From contig SVSJ01000023.1 in assembly GCA_015064355.1 (NCBI GenBank), forward strand, positions 1 through 41,318: DNA of 41,318 bases, in the 5' to 3' direction. Shown here one piece after another: positions 1 to 7,018 of the stretch; the stretch's first letter is position 1; every line of letters begins with the position of its first letter. Below the pieces are notes generated by a model that was not told the DNA's origin, did not search any database, and saw only the letters and a program-made list of their open reading frames with translations. The position numbers were made by a program, and so were the translations under genes. This DNA is from Oscillospiraceae bacterium (GTDB lineage Bacteria; Bacillota; Clostridia; Oscillospirales; CAG-272).

Positions 1-4
1 TTAT

Positions 5-26
5 CTGTTCGACATATTGGAATTTG
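5..26 (-). repeat. 3' inverted-repeat arm of the YdeI cassette-like unit
   Basis: On the minus strand this begins CAAATTCCAA and contains GTCGAACAG. It starts five bases after the stop codon of the YdeI-family gene. It resembles the site at 1585-1608 behind the GNAT gene and is an imperfect inverted copy of the leader repeats at 606-629, 1475-1498 and 2466-2489. It may extend beyond the window edge. Confidence 0.7.
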
Positions 27-31
27 ACATC

Positions 32-592
32 TTAACCATAATATTTGTCTATTCCGCCAAAGCCGACAATCAATTTTCCATTACGAGTCTTTTTAATAAA
101 ACTTTCAAGGCGTTTTTTGAACTCGTCGGGGCGTTTTCTCGCCGCATCAATGTAAGCAACACGAATGCGTTTGTATGGCTCGGATAATTTCTCATAGTTT
201 TCCCACGCAACAATGTCTTCTTTTATAGCATCAATGATATCAGCAGGAAAAATATACGGAGTACGAATCAAAGGCAATACACTATCTCTTACGCTTGGAT
301 GAAGCATCCCCTGTCTTTCCAGCCAAATCAGTCTTTCTATATTCGGGCGTGAATACGGACTACCTTTCTTTCTCGGTGTAAACCGTTGTGCACGATGCGT
401 AGGGTCAATGTGTTTTATAGTACTATCAATCCAACCAAAACATAGTGCTTCTTCTACTGCATCATTGTAGGTAAGCGCTTTATCACCTGATTCCTTCATT
501 GGAAATACAAACCATATTTCACTCTCTGTTTCAAAGTGTTCAGCAAGCCACTTTCGCCATATATCTCGTTCACTTGTATAAAATATCTTCAT
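32..592 (-). CDS. YdeI/OmpD-associated family protein
   Basis: Predicted 186-residue soluble protein with no signal peptide or membrane segment. The N-terminal half has the family signature: a WRKWLAEHF-type start, EIWFVF, YNDAVEEALCFGWIDS, a RFTPRKKGSPYSRPN stretch and NIERLIWLERQG. The C-terminal half is basic (RIRVAYIDAARKRPDEFKKRLESFIKKTRNGK). These proteins are linked by annotation to bacteriocin protection in some bacteria, but their biochemical role is unsettled. The ATG is preceded by AGGGAT eight bases upstream. A complete TTGAAA-N17-TATACT promoter lies just upstream at 640-668, so the gene can be expressed alone. It is the last of three small accessory genes with shared flanks. Family call is firm; function is not. 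Confidence 0.85.
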   Translation of the reverse strand: MKIFYTSERDIWRKWLAEHFETESEIWFVFPMKESGDKALTYNDAVEEALCFGWIDSTIKHIDPTHRAQRFTPRKKGSPYSRPNIERLIWLERQGMLHPSVRDSVLPLIRTPYIFPADIIDAIKEDIVAWENYEKLSEPYKRIRVAYIDAARKRPDEFKKRLESFIKKTRNGKLIVGFGGIDKYYG

Positions 593-605
593 TCTTTTAT
601 CCCTA

Positions 606-629
606 CAAATTCAGTTTTATCGTTCTGTT
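606..629 (-). repeat. leader repeat in front of the YdeI-family gene (copy 1)
   Basis: 24-base leader repeat ending CTGAATTTG on the minus strand, 14 bases before the start codon. It matches the copies at 1475-1498 and 2466-2489 except for AA in place of TT near its 5' side. The copies before the YdeI and GNAT genes also share the promoter just upstream. Confidence 0.8.
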
Positions 630-639
630 TCCCACACCC

Positions 640-668
640 AGTATATCATAAGCATGCTGTATTTTCAA
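640..668 (-). promoter_or_regulatory. promoter of the YdeI-family gene (repeated module)
   Basis: Minus strand: TTGAAA (663-668), 17-base spacer, TATACT (640-645). The spacer holds GCATGC. The same promoter, spacer included, recurs at 2501-2529 before the GNAT gene. It overlaps the 3' end of the methyltransferase gene, whose stop codon lies within it. Confidence 0.75.
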
Positions 669-1431
669 TTGTGAAAAACAATCGTGGGAAATTAAGGATT
701 ACTTTACCGTTTCTTTGCAAAGGATAATTTTTTTTAATCTCTTCCATAATATCTTTCTTAAATTCATCCTTCATTGATTCACCAATTTGAGAAAGATAGG
801 GTCTTAAACCTGTTCCCTCGTACCAAGACCAAATTGCTTCATGTGATGGAAGCACATGATGGTAAGTAGTTGTCCAGATATCAAATTCATCAGACAAAGC
901 AGAAATAACATCAAAGTACGCTTCAACACTGCTCATAACATAATTTCTCTGATGTTTAATAATTGTTTTCCACTTCTCACTGGTAACTACTTTATGAATC
1001 AAATGATGAATCGGCTCATCAAAATTGCAAGGAATCTGAACAGCCATAATTCCATTATCATTCAAAAGTTTATAAAGATTTATGATGGTCTTAAACTGAT
1101 TAGGAAGCCACTGAAGGCATGCATTTGAAAAGATTAAATCAAATTTTTGACTAGTCTCCTCTGTAAACACATCTGCATCCCACTGTTCAAATGTTATATC
1201 AGTATAATCCTTCTTCGCTCTTTCTATCATGTCAGCAGAAAAATCAATTCCCAATATATCTGCATTTGGAAATATATTCTTTATCACAACAGAACTGTTT
1301 CCTGGACCGCATCCAACATCAAGGACTGATGACACATTTCGCCCTTCAACTCGCTTGACCAAATCAATCGCTGGCTGAGTTCTTTCTTTCTCAAACTTCA
1401 AATATTTTTCCGAATTCCATTTATTCATCAT
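646..1431 (-). CDS. class I SAM-dependent methyltransferase (trans-aconitate methyltransferase-like)
   Basis: Predicted 261-residue cytosolic methyltransferase. Motif I is VLDVGCGPGNSS near residues 36-47, followed by LGIDFSADMIERAKKD, an acidic WDADVF motif and FDLIFSNACLQWLPNQ, the usual order of a Rossmann-fold SAM domain. The tail NGKVILNFPRLFF resembles the C terminus of trans-aconitate 2-methyltransferases, so Tam-like activity is the best guess, but small-molecule methyltransferases are hard to assign. The ATG has AGGAGG eight bases upstream. The last residues (about ENTACL) are encoded inside the repeated promoter module of the next gene, so the 3' end appears to have been joined to that module. 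A leader repeat lies upstream at 1475-1498 and a dispersed palindrome at 1510-1537 sits where a promoter is found in the sister units. Confidence 0.88.
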   Translation of the reverse strand: MMNKWNSEKYLKFEKERTQPAIDLVKRVEGRNVSSVLDVGCGPGNSSVVIKNIFPNADILGIDFSADMIERAKKDYTDITFEQWDADVFTEETSQKFDLIFSNACLQWLPNQFKTIINLYKLLNDNGIMAVQIPCNFDEPIHHLIHKVVTSEKWKTIIKHQRNYVMSSVEAYFDVISALSDEFDIWTTTYHHVLPSHEAIWSWYEGTGLRPYLSQIGESMKDEFKKDIMEEIKKNYPLQRNGKVILNFPRLFFTIENTACL

Positions 1432-1474
1432 AGGCTAATCCTCCTATCCGTAGCTATTTTGGTATAGATATATT

Positions 1475-1498
1475 CAAATTCAGTTTTATCGAACTGTT
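1475..1498 (-). repeat. leader repeat in front of the methyltransferase gene (copy 2)
   Basis: Same 24-base leader as at 2466-2489, ending CTGAATTTG on the minus strand, 43 bases before the methyltransferase start. The promoter found upstream of the other two copies is absent; instead the sequence enters the dispersed palindrome at 1510-1537. Confidence 0.8.
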
Positions 1499-1509
1499 TT
1501 CATATATTC

Positions 1510-1537
1510 GTAGGGGACGGCGTCCTCGACGTCCCGC
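1510..1537 (+). repeat. dispersed palindromic repeat, copy 1
   Basis: Reads GTAGGGGACGGCGTCC and ends TCGACGTCCCGC. GGGACG and CGTCCC can form a stem. Near-identical copies are at 29986 and 34093, variants at 6872, 7019 (minus), 25911, 27981 (minus) and 40961. All are intergenic. Confidence 0.85.
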
Positions 1538-1584
1538 TTCGTTGGCTTTCGCCGTACAATAGCCCAGGCAAGCCTCTGCTCCTT

Positions 1585-1608
1585 AACTGTTCGACAAGTT
1601 GGAATTTG
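1585..1608 (-). repeat. 3' inverted-repeat arm of the GNAT cassette-like unit
   Basis: On the minus strand it starts CAAATTCCAA and ends GTCGAACAGTT, 28 bases after the GNAT stop codon. Together with 1475-1498 it forms an imperfect inverted repeat (shared CAAATTC and TCGAAC blocks) enclosing the palindrome at 1510-1537. Confidence 0.75.
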
Positions 1609-1636
1609 TTGAATACTCTAAACTAATCGGCGACAA

Positions 1637-2410
1637 CTATTTGTTCATATCATCCACAAATGCAGCAGATTTAACTGTCATTTCTACCCACGCAGGACGA
1701 AAACCACTTTTGATTGCATTTTTTGCAGATTTTAGATTCGACCATGCACAGCAGTAAAACGGGATTTTACCTCTTTCCAATATTTCTATTGCCAGTCTGC
1801 TGGTCAACGCTGATGCCACTCCTTTTCTTCGATATTCAGGGAGCACATCTACTCCGATTTGCCACATTGTTTCGCAATCAGCGGAGCACGCAGCCAATCC
1901 TATGAGATTTTCATTATGATATGCACCAACACCAAGAACATCAAGTTCCTTGCGGTCTTCACATAATGCATTGCTCCACTGTTCTGTATATAGGTCTCCG
2001 AAATCCTTTGCTGATAAAAGCTTGAGTTTATAGTTACAAGGCAAAGCACGCAATAGTTGCACATCTGGCAAGAAATACTCTGCCATAAAGCAAACGCGGT
2101 AACCCGTTTTTTGAAAAGCATCATTTAAAATATGCAAATTAGGTGTCTCGAAACAATGTTCCAAAGGGTACTTATCTATGTATTCCCTGACAATATGCTC
2201 GTATTCTTCTGAAATGGTTGCCACAATATTATTTCCGTATGAAATCAAGTTGCAGATGTGCGGTAGTTTCAAATACCTTCTCGCAGAAACATTTTCTTTT
2301 GAAATAACAATCACATTATCTGTACGAGAAAAGTCATCAACATTACAATTCGCATCTATCGCAGATTGTTGCATAGCAATCTGAAATATGTTTTCATTTG
2401 TTAATCTCAT
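1637..2410 (-). CDS. GNAT family N-acetyltransferase
   Basis: Predicted 257-residue cytosolic acetyltransferase. The GNAT fold is in the C-terminal half: GVGAYHNENLIGLAAC is the beta2-beta3 hairpin and IGVDVLPEYRRKGVASALTS is motif A with the acetyl-CoA pyrophosphate loop RRKGVA. AWSNLKSAKNAIKSGFRPAW is the usual C-terminal motif. About 120 N-terminal residues are a less conserved extension. The ATG at 2410 is chosen because GGAGAGG lies nine bases upstream; in-frame ATGs further upstream lack a good ribosome binding site. Substrate is unknown. The gene sits between a leader repeat with promoter (2466-2529) and a 3' inverted-repeat arm (1585-1608), so it has the most complete cassette-like structure here. 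Confidence 0.88.
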   Translation of the reverse strand: MRLTNENIFQIAMQQSAIDANCNVDDFSRTDNVIVISKENVSARRYLKLPHICNLISYGNNIVATISEEYEHIVREYIDKYPLEHCFETPNLHILNDAFQKTGYRVCFMAEYFLPDVQLLRALPCNYKLKLLSAKDFGDLYTEQWSNALCEDRKELDVLGVGAYHNENLIGLAACSADCETMWQIGVDVLPEYRRKGVASALTSRLAIEILERGKIPFYCCAWSNLKSAKNAIKSGFRPAWVEMTVKSAAFVDDMNK

Positions 2411-2465
2411 TTCTGTTTTCCTCTCCAAGTTCATCTTTATACTGATGCGGTGCAAATCCGTTAGA

Positions 2466-2489
2466 CAAATTCAGTTTTATCGAACTGTT
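2466..2489 (-). repeat. leader repeat in front of the GNAT gene (copy 3)
   Basis: 24-base leader, ending CTGAATTTG on the minus strand. In this copy CAGTT and AACTG could form a five-pair hairpin around CGATAA; copy 1 breaks that pairing, so the hairpin is probably not what is conserved. Confidence 0.8.
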
Positions 2490-2500
2490 TACTCAAACCC

Positions 2501-2529
2501 AGTATATCATAAGCATGCTGTATTTTCAA
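2501..2529 (-). promoter_or_regulatory. promoter of the GNAT gene (repeated module)
   Basis: Minus strand TTGAAA (2524-2529), 17-base spacer, TATACT (2501-2506). Identical in hexamers and spacer to the promoter at 640-668. Confidence 0.75.
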
Positions 2530-2574
2530 TCTGCTTGTCATTCGCTTCACAAAATGTTTACTTGTTTGAACCGA

Positions 2575-3270
2575 TCAGCATCCTTTATTCTGCCTGGTCT
2601 TCATTTTCTGCCAGCTGATAAACCCGTAAATGTCATTCACAAAAAACGCCGCAAAGCAAACAGCCACCGAAATATACCTTGTATCGCAAATACTTGCCAG
2701 TACCCACAGAATGATCAGAATAATATCGTTTGCAGCATATGCCAAGGCAAAATACGGGCTTCTTCTGAACGTAAGATAGACCGCAAGGAAGCTGGTTGTT
2801 ACAGACAGTGTACTCGGAACTATATTTGCTGTTTCAAAGTGCTCCAGTATGAAATAGAACAAAACGGTAACCACTGCCGTAAGTCCCCACATAAGCACAC
2901 TTTCCCTTTTGCTGATCGTGTTCACTCGAACCTCGGCTTTGTTGCCGTTGTAAGGATTTCTCAGCCAAGACACAAGGGCAAATACAGCCATTGGCATTGT
3001 CATCCAGAGATAAGTGATCATCTCTCCGTAATAAGCAAATGTAAAGGAAATGATCCCGTACAGCAAGCTGAAGATCACCATCAGAAATTGGCCAAACGGA
3101 TTTCCTTTCGCATTGAAAATAAGAGACGTAACACCAATCAGCGAAGCAAACAGCGTCAGATAATTCTCCCCATCAAAGGCACAGAATGATACTACAATAA
3201 GCGCAGCCGACGAGCACCACAACGCGATCTCCGCCCTCGAAAAATACCTTGCAACTTTTTTATTAACCAT
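2575..3270 (-). CDS. pnuC: PnuC-type nicotinamide riboside/vitamin transporter
   Basis: Predicted 231-residue integral membrane protein with about seven hydrophobic segments. Family features include YGIISFTFAYYGEMITY, a Trp-rich loop FALVSWLRNPYNG, and the C-terminal NDIYGFISWQKMK helix end. PnuC transporters carry nicotinamide riboside by facilitated diffusion; related members carry thiamine or riboflavin, so the substrate is inferred. ATG at 3270 is preferred because AGGAGT lies five bases upstream; an ATG at 3291 would fall inside the leader hairpin. The gene has its own strong promoter (3386-3414) and a leader of about 110 bases with a terminator-like hairpin, suggesting ligand-controlled attenuation. 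No NAD biosynthesis gene is adjacent. Confidence 0.85.
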   Translation of the reverse strand: MVNKKVARYFSRAEIALWCSSAALIVVSFCAFDGENYLTLFASLIGVTSLIFNAKGNPFGQFLMVIFSLLYGIISFTFAYYGEMITYLWMTMPMAVFALVSWLRNPYNGNKAEVRVNTISKRESVLMWGLTAVVTVLFYFILEHFETANIVPSTLSVTTSFLAVYLTFRRSPYFALAYAANDIILIILWVLASICDTRYISVAVCFAAFFVNDIYGFISWQKMKTRQNKGC

Positions 3271-3280
3271 AATAACTCCT

Positions 3281-3362
3281 AAAAAAAGCATTCGCAGGCA
3301 TATCTTCTAAGACCTAATGATATGCAAACGAATGCTTTGAACATTCTACTACTCGGTAGCAG
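3281..3362 (-). promoter_or_regulatory. attenuator-like structured leader of pnuC
   Basis: In transcript order: hairpin 1 pairs CTGCTAC (3356-3362) with GTAGTAG (3346-3352), loop CGA, with one G-U pair. Hairpin 2 pairs AAAGCATTCG (3329-3338) with CGAATGCTTT (3285-3294), then a 3x3 internal loop, then GCATATC (3319-3325) with GATATGC (3298-3304) around a 14-base loop. Hairpin 2 runs straight into seven Ts (3281-3287) and the ribosome binding site AGGAGT. This is a terminator shape inside the leader, as in transcription attenuators and riboswitches. The ligand is unknown; NAD or nicotinamide riboside would fit the gene. Confidence 0.6.
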
Positions 3363-3385
3363 TTTATACTATATTATTTTTTCTT

Positions 3386-3414
3386 ATTATACCACACTGC
3401 TGTCATATAGTCAA
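3386..3414 (-). promoter_or_regulatory. promoter of pnuC
   Basis: Minus strand TTGACT (3409-3414), 17-base spacer, TATAAT (3386-3391). Predicted start of transcription near 3379. Confidence 0.85.
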
Positions 3415-3420
3415 CCTTAC

Positions 3421-3456
3421 AAAAAACAAAACTCCGCTTTGGTAAACGGAGTTTTT
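3421..3456 (-). terminator. terminator after solute-binding lipoprotein 1
   Basis: Minus strand ACTCCG/CGGAGT stem followed by a T-rich tract, 11 bases past the stop codon and just before the pnuC promoter. Confidence 0.85.
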
Positions 3457-3466
3457 GTTGATTTAA

Positions 3467-5047
3467 TTATTCGCCGGCACCGGCGTACTGGGCTTCAAGC
3501 GCTTCCTTTACGAATTCGTAATCGGATATATACTGTTCAAGTTCGGTTTCAGCGCTTCCGATGTATGACTTGTAGTAGGAAGAGAAAGTATTGTCGTTGT
3601 GATATACGCTATCGTGGATACCGTGGGTAAAGATATTGTTTCCTTCAGGAATATCCCAGATGTAGGGAAAAATATTACCGGGGTTATCGTGGATAAGCTG
3701 GATCATATCAGCATTTGCGGAATCACGTGCGTAGCGAATCTTAAGAGTGGATTCGTAATACTTGGGGATAACGGTTTCTGCAGAGATCTGGTTGAGATAT
3801 TCAACAACTGCACTTACGTAGTCAAGGTTAGCAAAGGATACAGTTGAAGGAATGAAGCCTACTTCAGAAACAGATGTTGTATTGTAGTTTGTCTGGAACT
3901 CGTCAAGCTTCGGATAAGGCAGTACCGCAAGGTTAACTTCGGAGTTTGCGTAAAGCTCGGATTCAAGGTCACCAAGCTTCTGGTTTGTAAGGAAAAGGAT
4001 TCTTCCTTCAGTGAAGGAAACAACAGTGTCTGTAGCGTCCTTGTGAACCTGAACCGCAGTGCTGGGTGTGTGGAACAGAGTGTTGAGCTTTTCAACAAGG
4101 CTGATTGTACGCTCGTTGTTGACGGTGATAACGGGGTATCCATCCTCATCTCTCACCATAAACGTGTCAGGGTCACAAGCTGTGATGAACGGGATCATAG
4201 GTCCCCACCACTGCCACATTACAATACCCCACTGGTCACGTCTGTCCTTTTTCTTGTTACCCTGGTTATCAATGTATGTTCCGTTGTAAGGATATCCGAC
4301 TTCGCCGGTCATATAGTTGTATGACTCCGAGCCGCCGTTTACGATGGAAATCAGCGCGTCAAGGGTCCATTCGCCTTTTCTTACAAGATCATAAATCGCT
4401 TCGGGATCGCCACCCATCTGGGATAACAGATCCTTGTTCATAACAAGACATTCACTGTGGCGGATAACGTCAATGAAGTAGTCACCTGCAAGGAGGTAAC
4501 GTGTGTTGGAGTTAAGAGAAGAGCTTTCCATAAACCCGTCATACCAGTAAGGCTGACTGAAATCGAAGAACTTACCGTATGTAGCATCGTGGAGCAGACC
4601 TTCAGCAGAAAGTCTTGCGCAACCAGAGTCGTTGATAATAAGATTGATTTCGTCAACACCTGCCTTGATTACGTCACGAACCTTTGAGCCAACCTCATTA
4701 AATGCAAAGTCAGATTCAACGTACTGGAATCTGATGTTAAGGTCTTCCTCAACCTTCTTGTTTCTCTGAAGAGCGGAGTCGGAAGCCTTGTCGCCTACTA
4801 CCTCTTCAGCACCCTGAATAAGATAGTTGGAGGATTTTGTTGCCTCTGATTCATGGGCATCAACGTTAATGGATGTGTGAACTGTAAAGGTTGCTCCCTT
4901 GTAGTCAAGATCAGCAAGGTCCACCTCTTCGGGTTCGGTATCCTTAGTCCCTGTGTCCTTGGGATCAGCCTCATTGTTGCATCCCACAAAGGAACCGCAC
5001 AGGGTTACAATGGCAAGAAACAACGCGAGAAAACGAGTGAATTTCAT
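3467..5047 (-). CDS. extracellular solute-binding lipoprotein, paralogue 1
   Basis: Predicted 526-residue lipoprotein. MKFTRFLALFLAIVTLCG is a signal peptide and the lipobox ends FVGC, so the mature protein should start at Cys23 and be anchored outside the membrane. An acidic Thr-rich linker follows, then a periplasmic-binding-protein-like body with INLIINDSGCARLSAEG, LAGDYFIDVIRHSECLVMNKD and GEWTLDALISIVNGG, the last typical of carbohydrate-type binding proteins. The C terminus ends LEAQYAGAGE. The paralogues at 10873-12471 and 12681-14282 are collinear with it. No ABC permease or ATPase for this class is in the window, so it may share a distant transporter or act as a surface binding or sensing protein. 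It is monocistronic, with its own promoter and terminator. Ligand unknown. Confidence 0.85.
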   Translation of the reverse strand: MKFTRFLALFLAIVTLCGSFVGCNNEADPKDTGTKDTEPEEVDLADLDYKGATFTVHTSINVDAHESEATKSSNYLIQGAEEVVGDKASDSALQRNKKVEEDLNIRFQYVESDFAFNEVGSKVRDVIKAGVDEINLIINDSGCARLSAEGLLHDATYGKFFDFSQPYWYDGFMESSSLNSNTRYLLAGDYFIDVIRHSECLVMNKDLLSQMGGDPEAIYDLVRKGEWTLDALISIVNGGSESYNYMTGEVGYPYNGTYIDNQGNKKKDRRDQWGIVMWQWWGPMIPFITACDPDTFMVRDEDGYPVITVNNERTISLVEKLNTLFHTPSTAVQVHKDATDTVVSFTEGRILFLTNQKLGDLESELYANSEVNLAVLPYPKLDEFQTNYNTTSVSEVGFIPSTVSFANLDYVSAVVEYLNQISAETVIPKYYESTLKIRYARDSANADMIQLIHDNPGNIFPYIWDIPEGNNIFTHGIHDSVYHNDNTFSSYYKSYIGSAETELEQYISDYEFVKEALEAQYAGAGE

Positions 5048-5088
5048 AATTCCCTCCTAATAAATGGATTTAGGATATATACAAGAAA

Positions 5089-5117
5089 AGTATACCACAC
5101 TTCAGCTAATATTTCAA
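5089..5117 (-). promoter_or_regulatory. promoter of solute-binding lipoprotein 1
   Basis: Minus strand TTGAAA (5112-5117), 17-base spacer, TATACT (5089-5094). AGGAGGG lies five bases before the ATG at 5047. Confidence 0.75.
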
Positions 5118-5254
5118 GGACCTTTTTGGGTATTTTCCGCTTCTCTGACGATTTTTTGCCACTTGTATGCAGTTTTATGAAATATTATACATTATCACCC
5201 GCGTTTTTATCCATATTTCTATAATATACACAATTGATATTTGCATAAAGCTTG

Positions 5255-5283
5255 TTGACTTATTGCACAAACTATGGTATAAT
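5255..5283 (+). promoter_or_regulatory. promoter of the Re-citrate-synthase-like gene
   Basis: TTGACT (5255-5260), 17-base spacer, TATAAT (5278-5283). It drives the rightward gene and is divergent from the lipoprotein promoter at 5089-5117. Confidence 0.85.
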
Positions 5284-5326
5284 CTATGGTAAACACAGTA
5301 ATTTATGAAGGATTGAGGTGTTAATT

Positions 5327-6748
5327 ATGCAAAATGAGGAAATGAAAAATAATACAACAAAGAACGAGCCGATAATCCGTGAGCACGATACAAAGTTCGA
5401 GTATTCAAACACAACTCACCTGATCGAGCAGTCCTCTTACCGCTACTCCCTCCAGGAGAGACCGAATCCTAATCTTTACAGAGAGCTTTACGACTACGAA
5501 TCTGTGCCGAAGGTTTCCTTCAACCACCGCTTCGTGCCTGTGAATATGCCTGAGAACATCTGGATCACAGACACCACATTCCGCGACGGTCAGCAGGCAG
5601 CCGAGCCTTTCACCGTACGTCAGATCGTAGATCTTTATAAAATGATGCACCGTCTCGGCGGTCCCAAAGGTCTCATCCGCCAGTCCGAGTTTTTCGTTTA
5701 TTCCGAAAAGGACAGAGAAGCACTTCTGGCCTGCAAGGAGCTTGGATACCAGTTCCCCGAGATCACCACTTGGATCCGCGCCACAAAAAGTGACTTCGAG
5801 TTGGTTAAATCTCTGGGCATTCGCGAGACCGGTATTCTCGTAAGCTGCTCCGACTATCATATATATAATAAAATGAAGCTTACCCGCCGTTCTGCTCTCG
5901 ACAAGTACCTTGGGGTCATCAAGGAAGTGCTTGATATGGGTATCTCCCCCCGCTGCCATTTCGAGGATATTACTCGTGCGGACTTCTACGGCTTCGTTGT
6001 TCCTTTTGCTGAAGCTTTGTCCGACCTTTCCGCTAAGTATCAGATCCCCATCAAGATCCGCGCCTGCGACACTATGGGCTATGGTGTTTCCTTCCCCGGT
6101 GCGGCACTGCCCAGATCTGTTCCCGGTATCGCATACGGTCTTAACCACTACGCGGGCTTCCCCTCTGAATTGCTTGAGTGGCACGGTCACAACGACTTCT
6201 ACAAGGCAGTTTCCAACAGCTCTACCGCTTGGCTCTACGGTTGCTCATCCGTTAACTGCGCCCTCCTCGGCATTGGTGAACGCTGCGGAAACACTCCCCT
6301 TGAAGCTATGATCATGGAATACGCCGCCCTCCGCGGAACAACCGACGGTATGGACACCACCGTTATTACCGAGATCGGCGAATACTTCAAGAACGAAATG
6401 GGATACAACATCCCCCCTCGCACACCTTTCGTTGGACGGGACTTCAACGTAACAAAGGCAGGCATCCACGCGGACGGACTTATGAAGGACGAGGAGATCT
6501 ACAATATCTTCAACACAGAAAAGCTCCTTAACCGTCCCGCGCAGGTAACAATTGATGCACACAGCGGTCTTGCGGGAATCGCACACTGGCTGAAGCATCG
6601 TTGCCCCGATGAGCAATCTGCGGAAATCGACAAGCATTCCCCCATCGTTCTGAAAATGAAGGAAAAGATCGACGCCCTTTACGAGTCCGGCAGAACCACA
6701 TCAATGAGCGACGCCGAGCTATTGGACATCTATCACTCCGCTAAATAA
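5327..6748 (+). CDS. Re-citrate synthase-like enzyme (isopropylmalate/homocitrate synthase family)
   Basis: Predicted 473-residue cytosolic enzyme of the DRE-TIM metallolyase family, which condenses acetyl-CoA with a 2-oxo acid. DTTFRDGQQ (residues 82-90) has the metal-binding Asp and catalytic Arg; HGHND (286-290) supplies the second metal site. It lacks the long C-terminal LeuA regulatory domain of true 2-isopropylmalate synthases. The wording of conserved blocks (IRQSEFFVYSEKDREA, GISPRCHFEDITRADFYGFV, PPRTPFVGRDFNVTKAGIHA) matches the Clostridium Re-citrate synthase clade as I recall it. If correct, the gene starts the oxidative branch to 2-oxoglutarate and glutamate in an anaerobe without Si-citrate synthase. 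ATG at 5327 is chosen because GAGGTG lies six bases upstream; an in-frame GTG at 5318 overlaps that site. No aconitase or isocitrate dehydrogenase is adjacent. Family certain, exact acceptor substrate inferred. Confidence 0.8.
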   Translation: MQNEEMKNNTTKNEPIIREHDTKFEYSNTTHLIEQSSYRYSLQERPNPNLYRELYDYESVPKVSFNHRFVPVNMPENIWITDTTFRDGQQAAEPFTVRQIVDLYKMMHRLGGPKGLIRQSEFFVYSEKDREALLACKELGYQFPEITTWIRATKSDFELVKSLGIRETGILVSCSDYHIYNKMKLTRRSALDKYLGVIKEVLDMGISPRCHFEDITRADFYGFVVPFAEALSDLSAKYQIPIKIRACDTMGYGVSFPGAALPRSVPGIAYGLNHYAGFPSELLEWHGHNDFYKAVSNSSTAWLYGCSSVNCALLGIGERCGNTPLEAMIMEYAALRGTTDGMDTTVITEIGEYFKNEMGYNIPPRTPFVGRDFNVTKAGIHADGLMKDEEIYNIFNTEKLLNRPAQVTIDAHSGLAGIAHWLKHRCPDEQSAEIDKHSPIVLKMKEKIDALYESGRTTSMSDAELLDIYHSAK

Positions 6749-6752
6749 ATAT

Positions 6753-6776
6753 CCACCCGCATAGCGGGTGGTTTTT
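6753..6776 (+). terminator. terminator after the Re-citrate-synthase-like gene
   Basis: CCACCCGC / GCGGGTGG, eight base pairs with loop ATA, followed by TTTTT. Confidence 0.9.
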
Positions 6777-6871
6777 CATTTTCGGGCATAGCCCTATCTA
6801 AACTGATTGGACCTGTCAGTCATGCATTTTTTACTTGATACCCGTAAACGGGATGTCTCAACAATTGTATT

Positions 6872-6899
6872 GTAGGGGGCGACGTCCCCGACGCCCCGC
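6872..6899 (+). repeat. dispersed palindromic repeat, copy 2 (variant)
   Basis: Starts GTAGGGGGCGACGTCC and ends GACGCCCCGC. It differs from copy 1 by substitutions on both arms: GGGGCG pairs with CGCCCC, so the hairpin is kept by compensating changes. Confidence 0.8.
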
Positions 6900-7018
6900 T
6901 TGTGCAAAAATCGCAATACTCATTAATGATGTATATTCTGCTTAACTTTTCTTTACAATTTTTAAAGTATATATTATTTTGGAACACCATTGCACTAATG
7001 CTATTTTTTCGATTGGAA

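Noticed and set aside
1475-1608. Classical integron attC site
   Set aside because: The outer inverted repeat is attC-like in layout, but the core GTTCGAC breaks the GTTRRRY consensus and no IntI is in the window; it is kept only as an analogy.
1-2530. CRISPR array
   Set aside because: Repeats are few, separated by whole genes, partly inverted, and no cas genes are present.
5318-5326. GTG start at 5318 for the Re-citrate-synthase-like gene
   Set aside because: It overlaps the GAGGTG ribosome binding site; ATG at 5327 has correct spacing.
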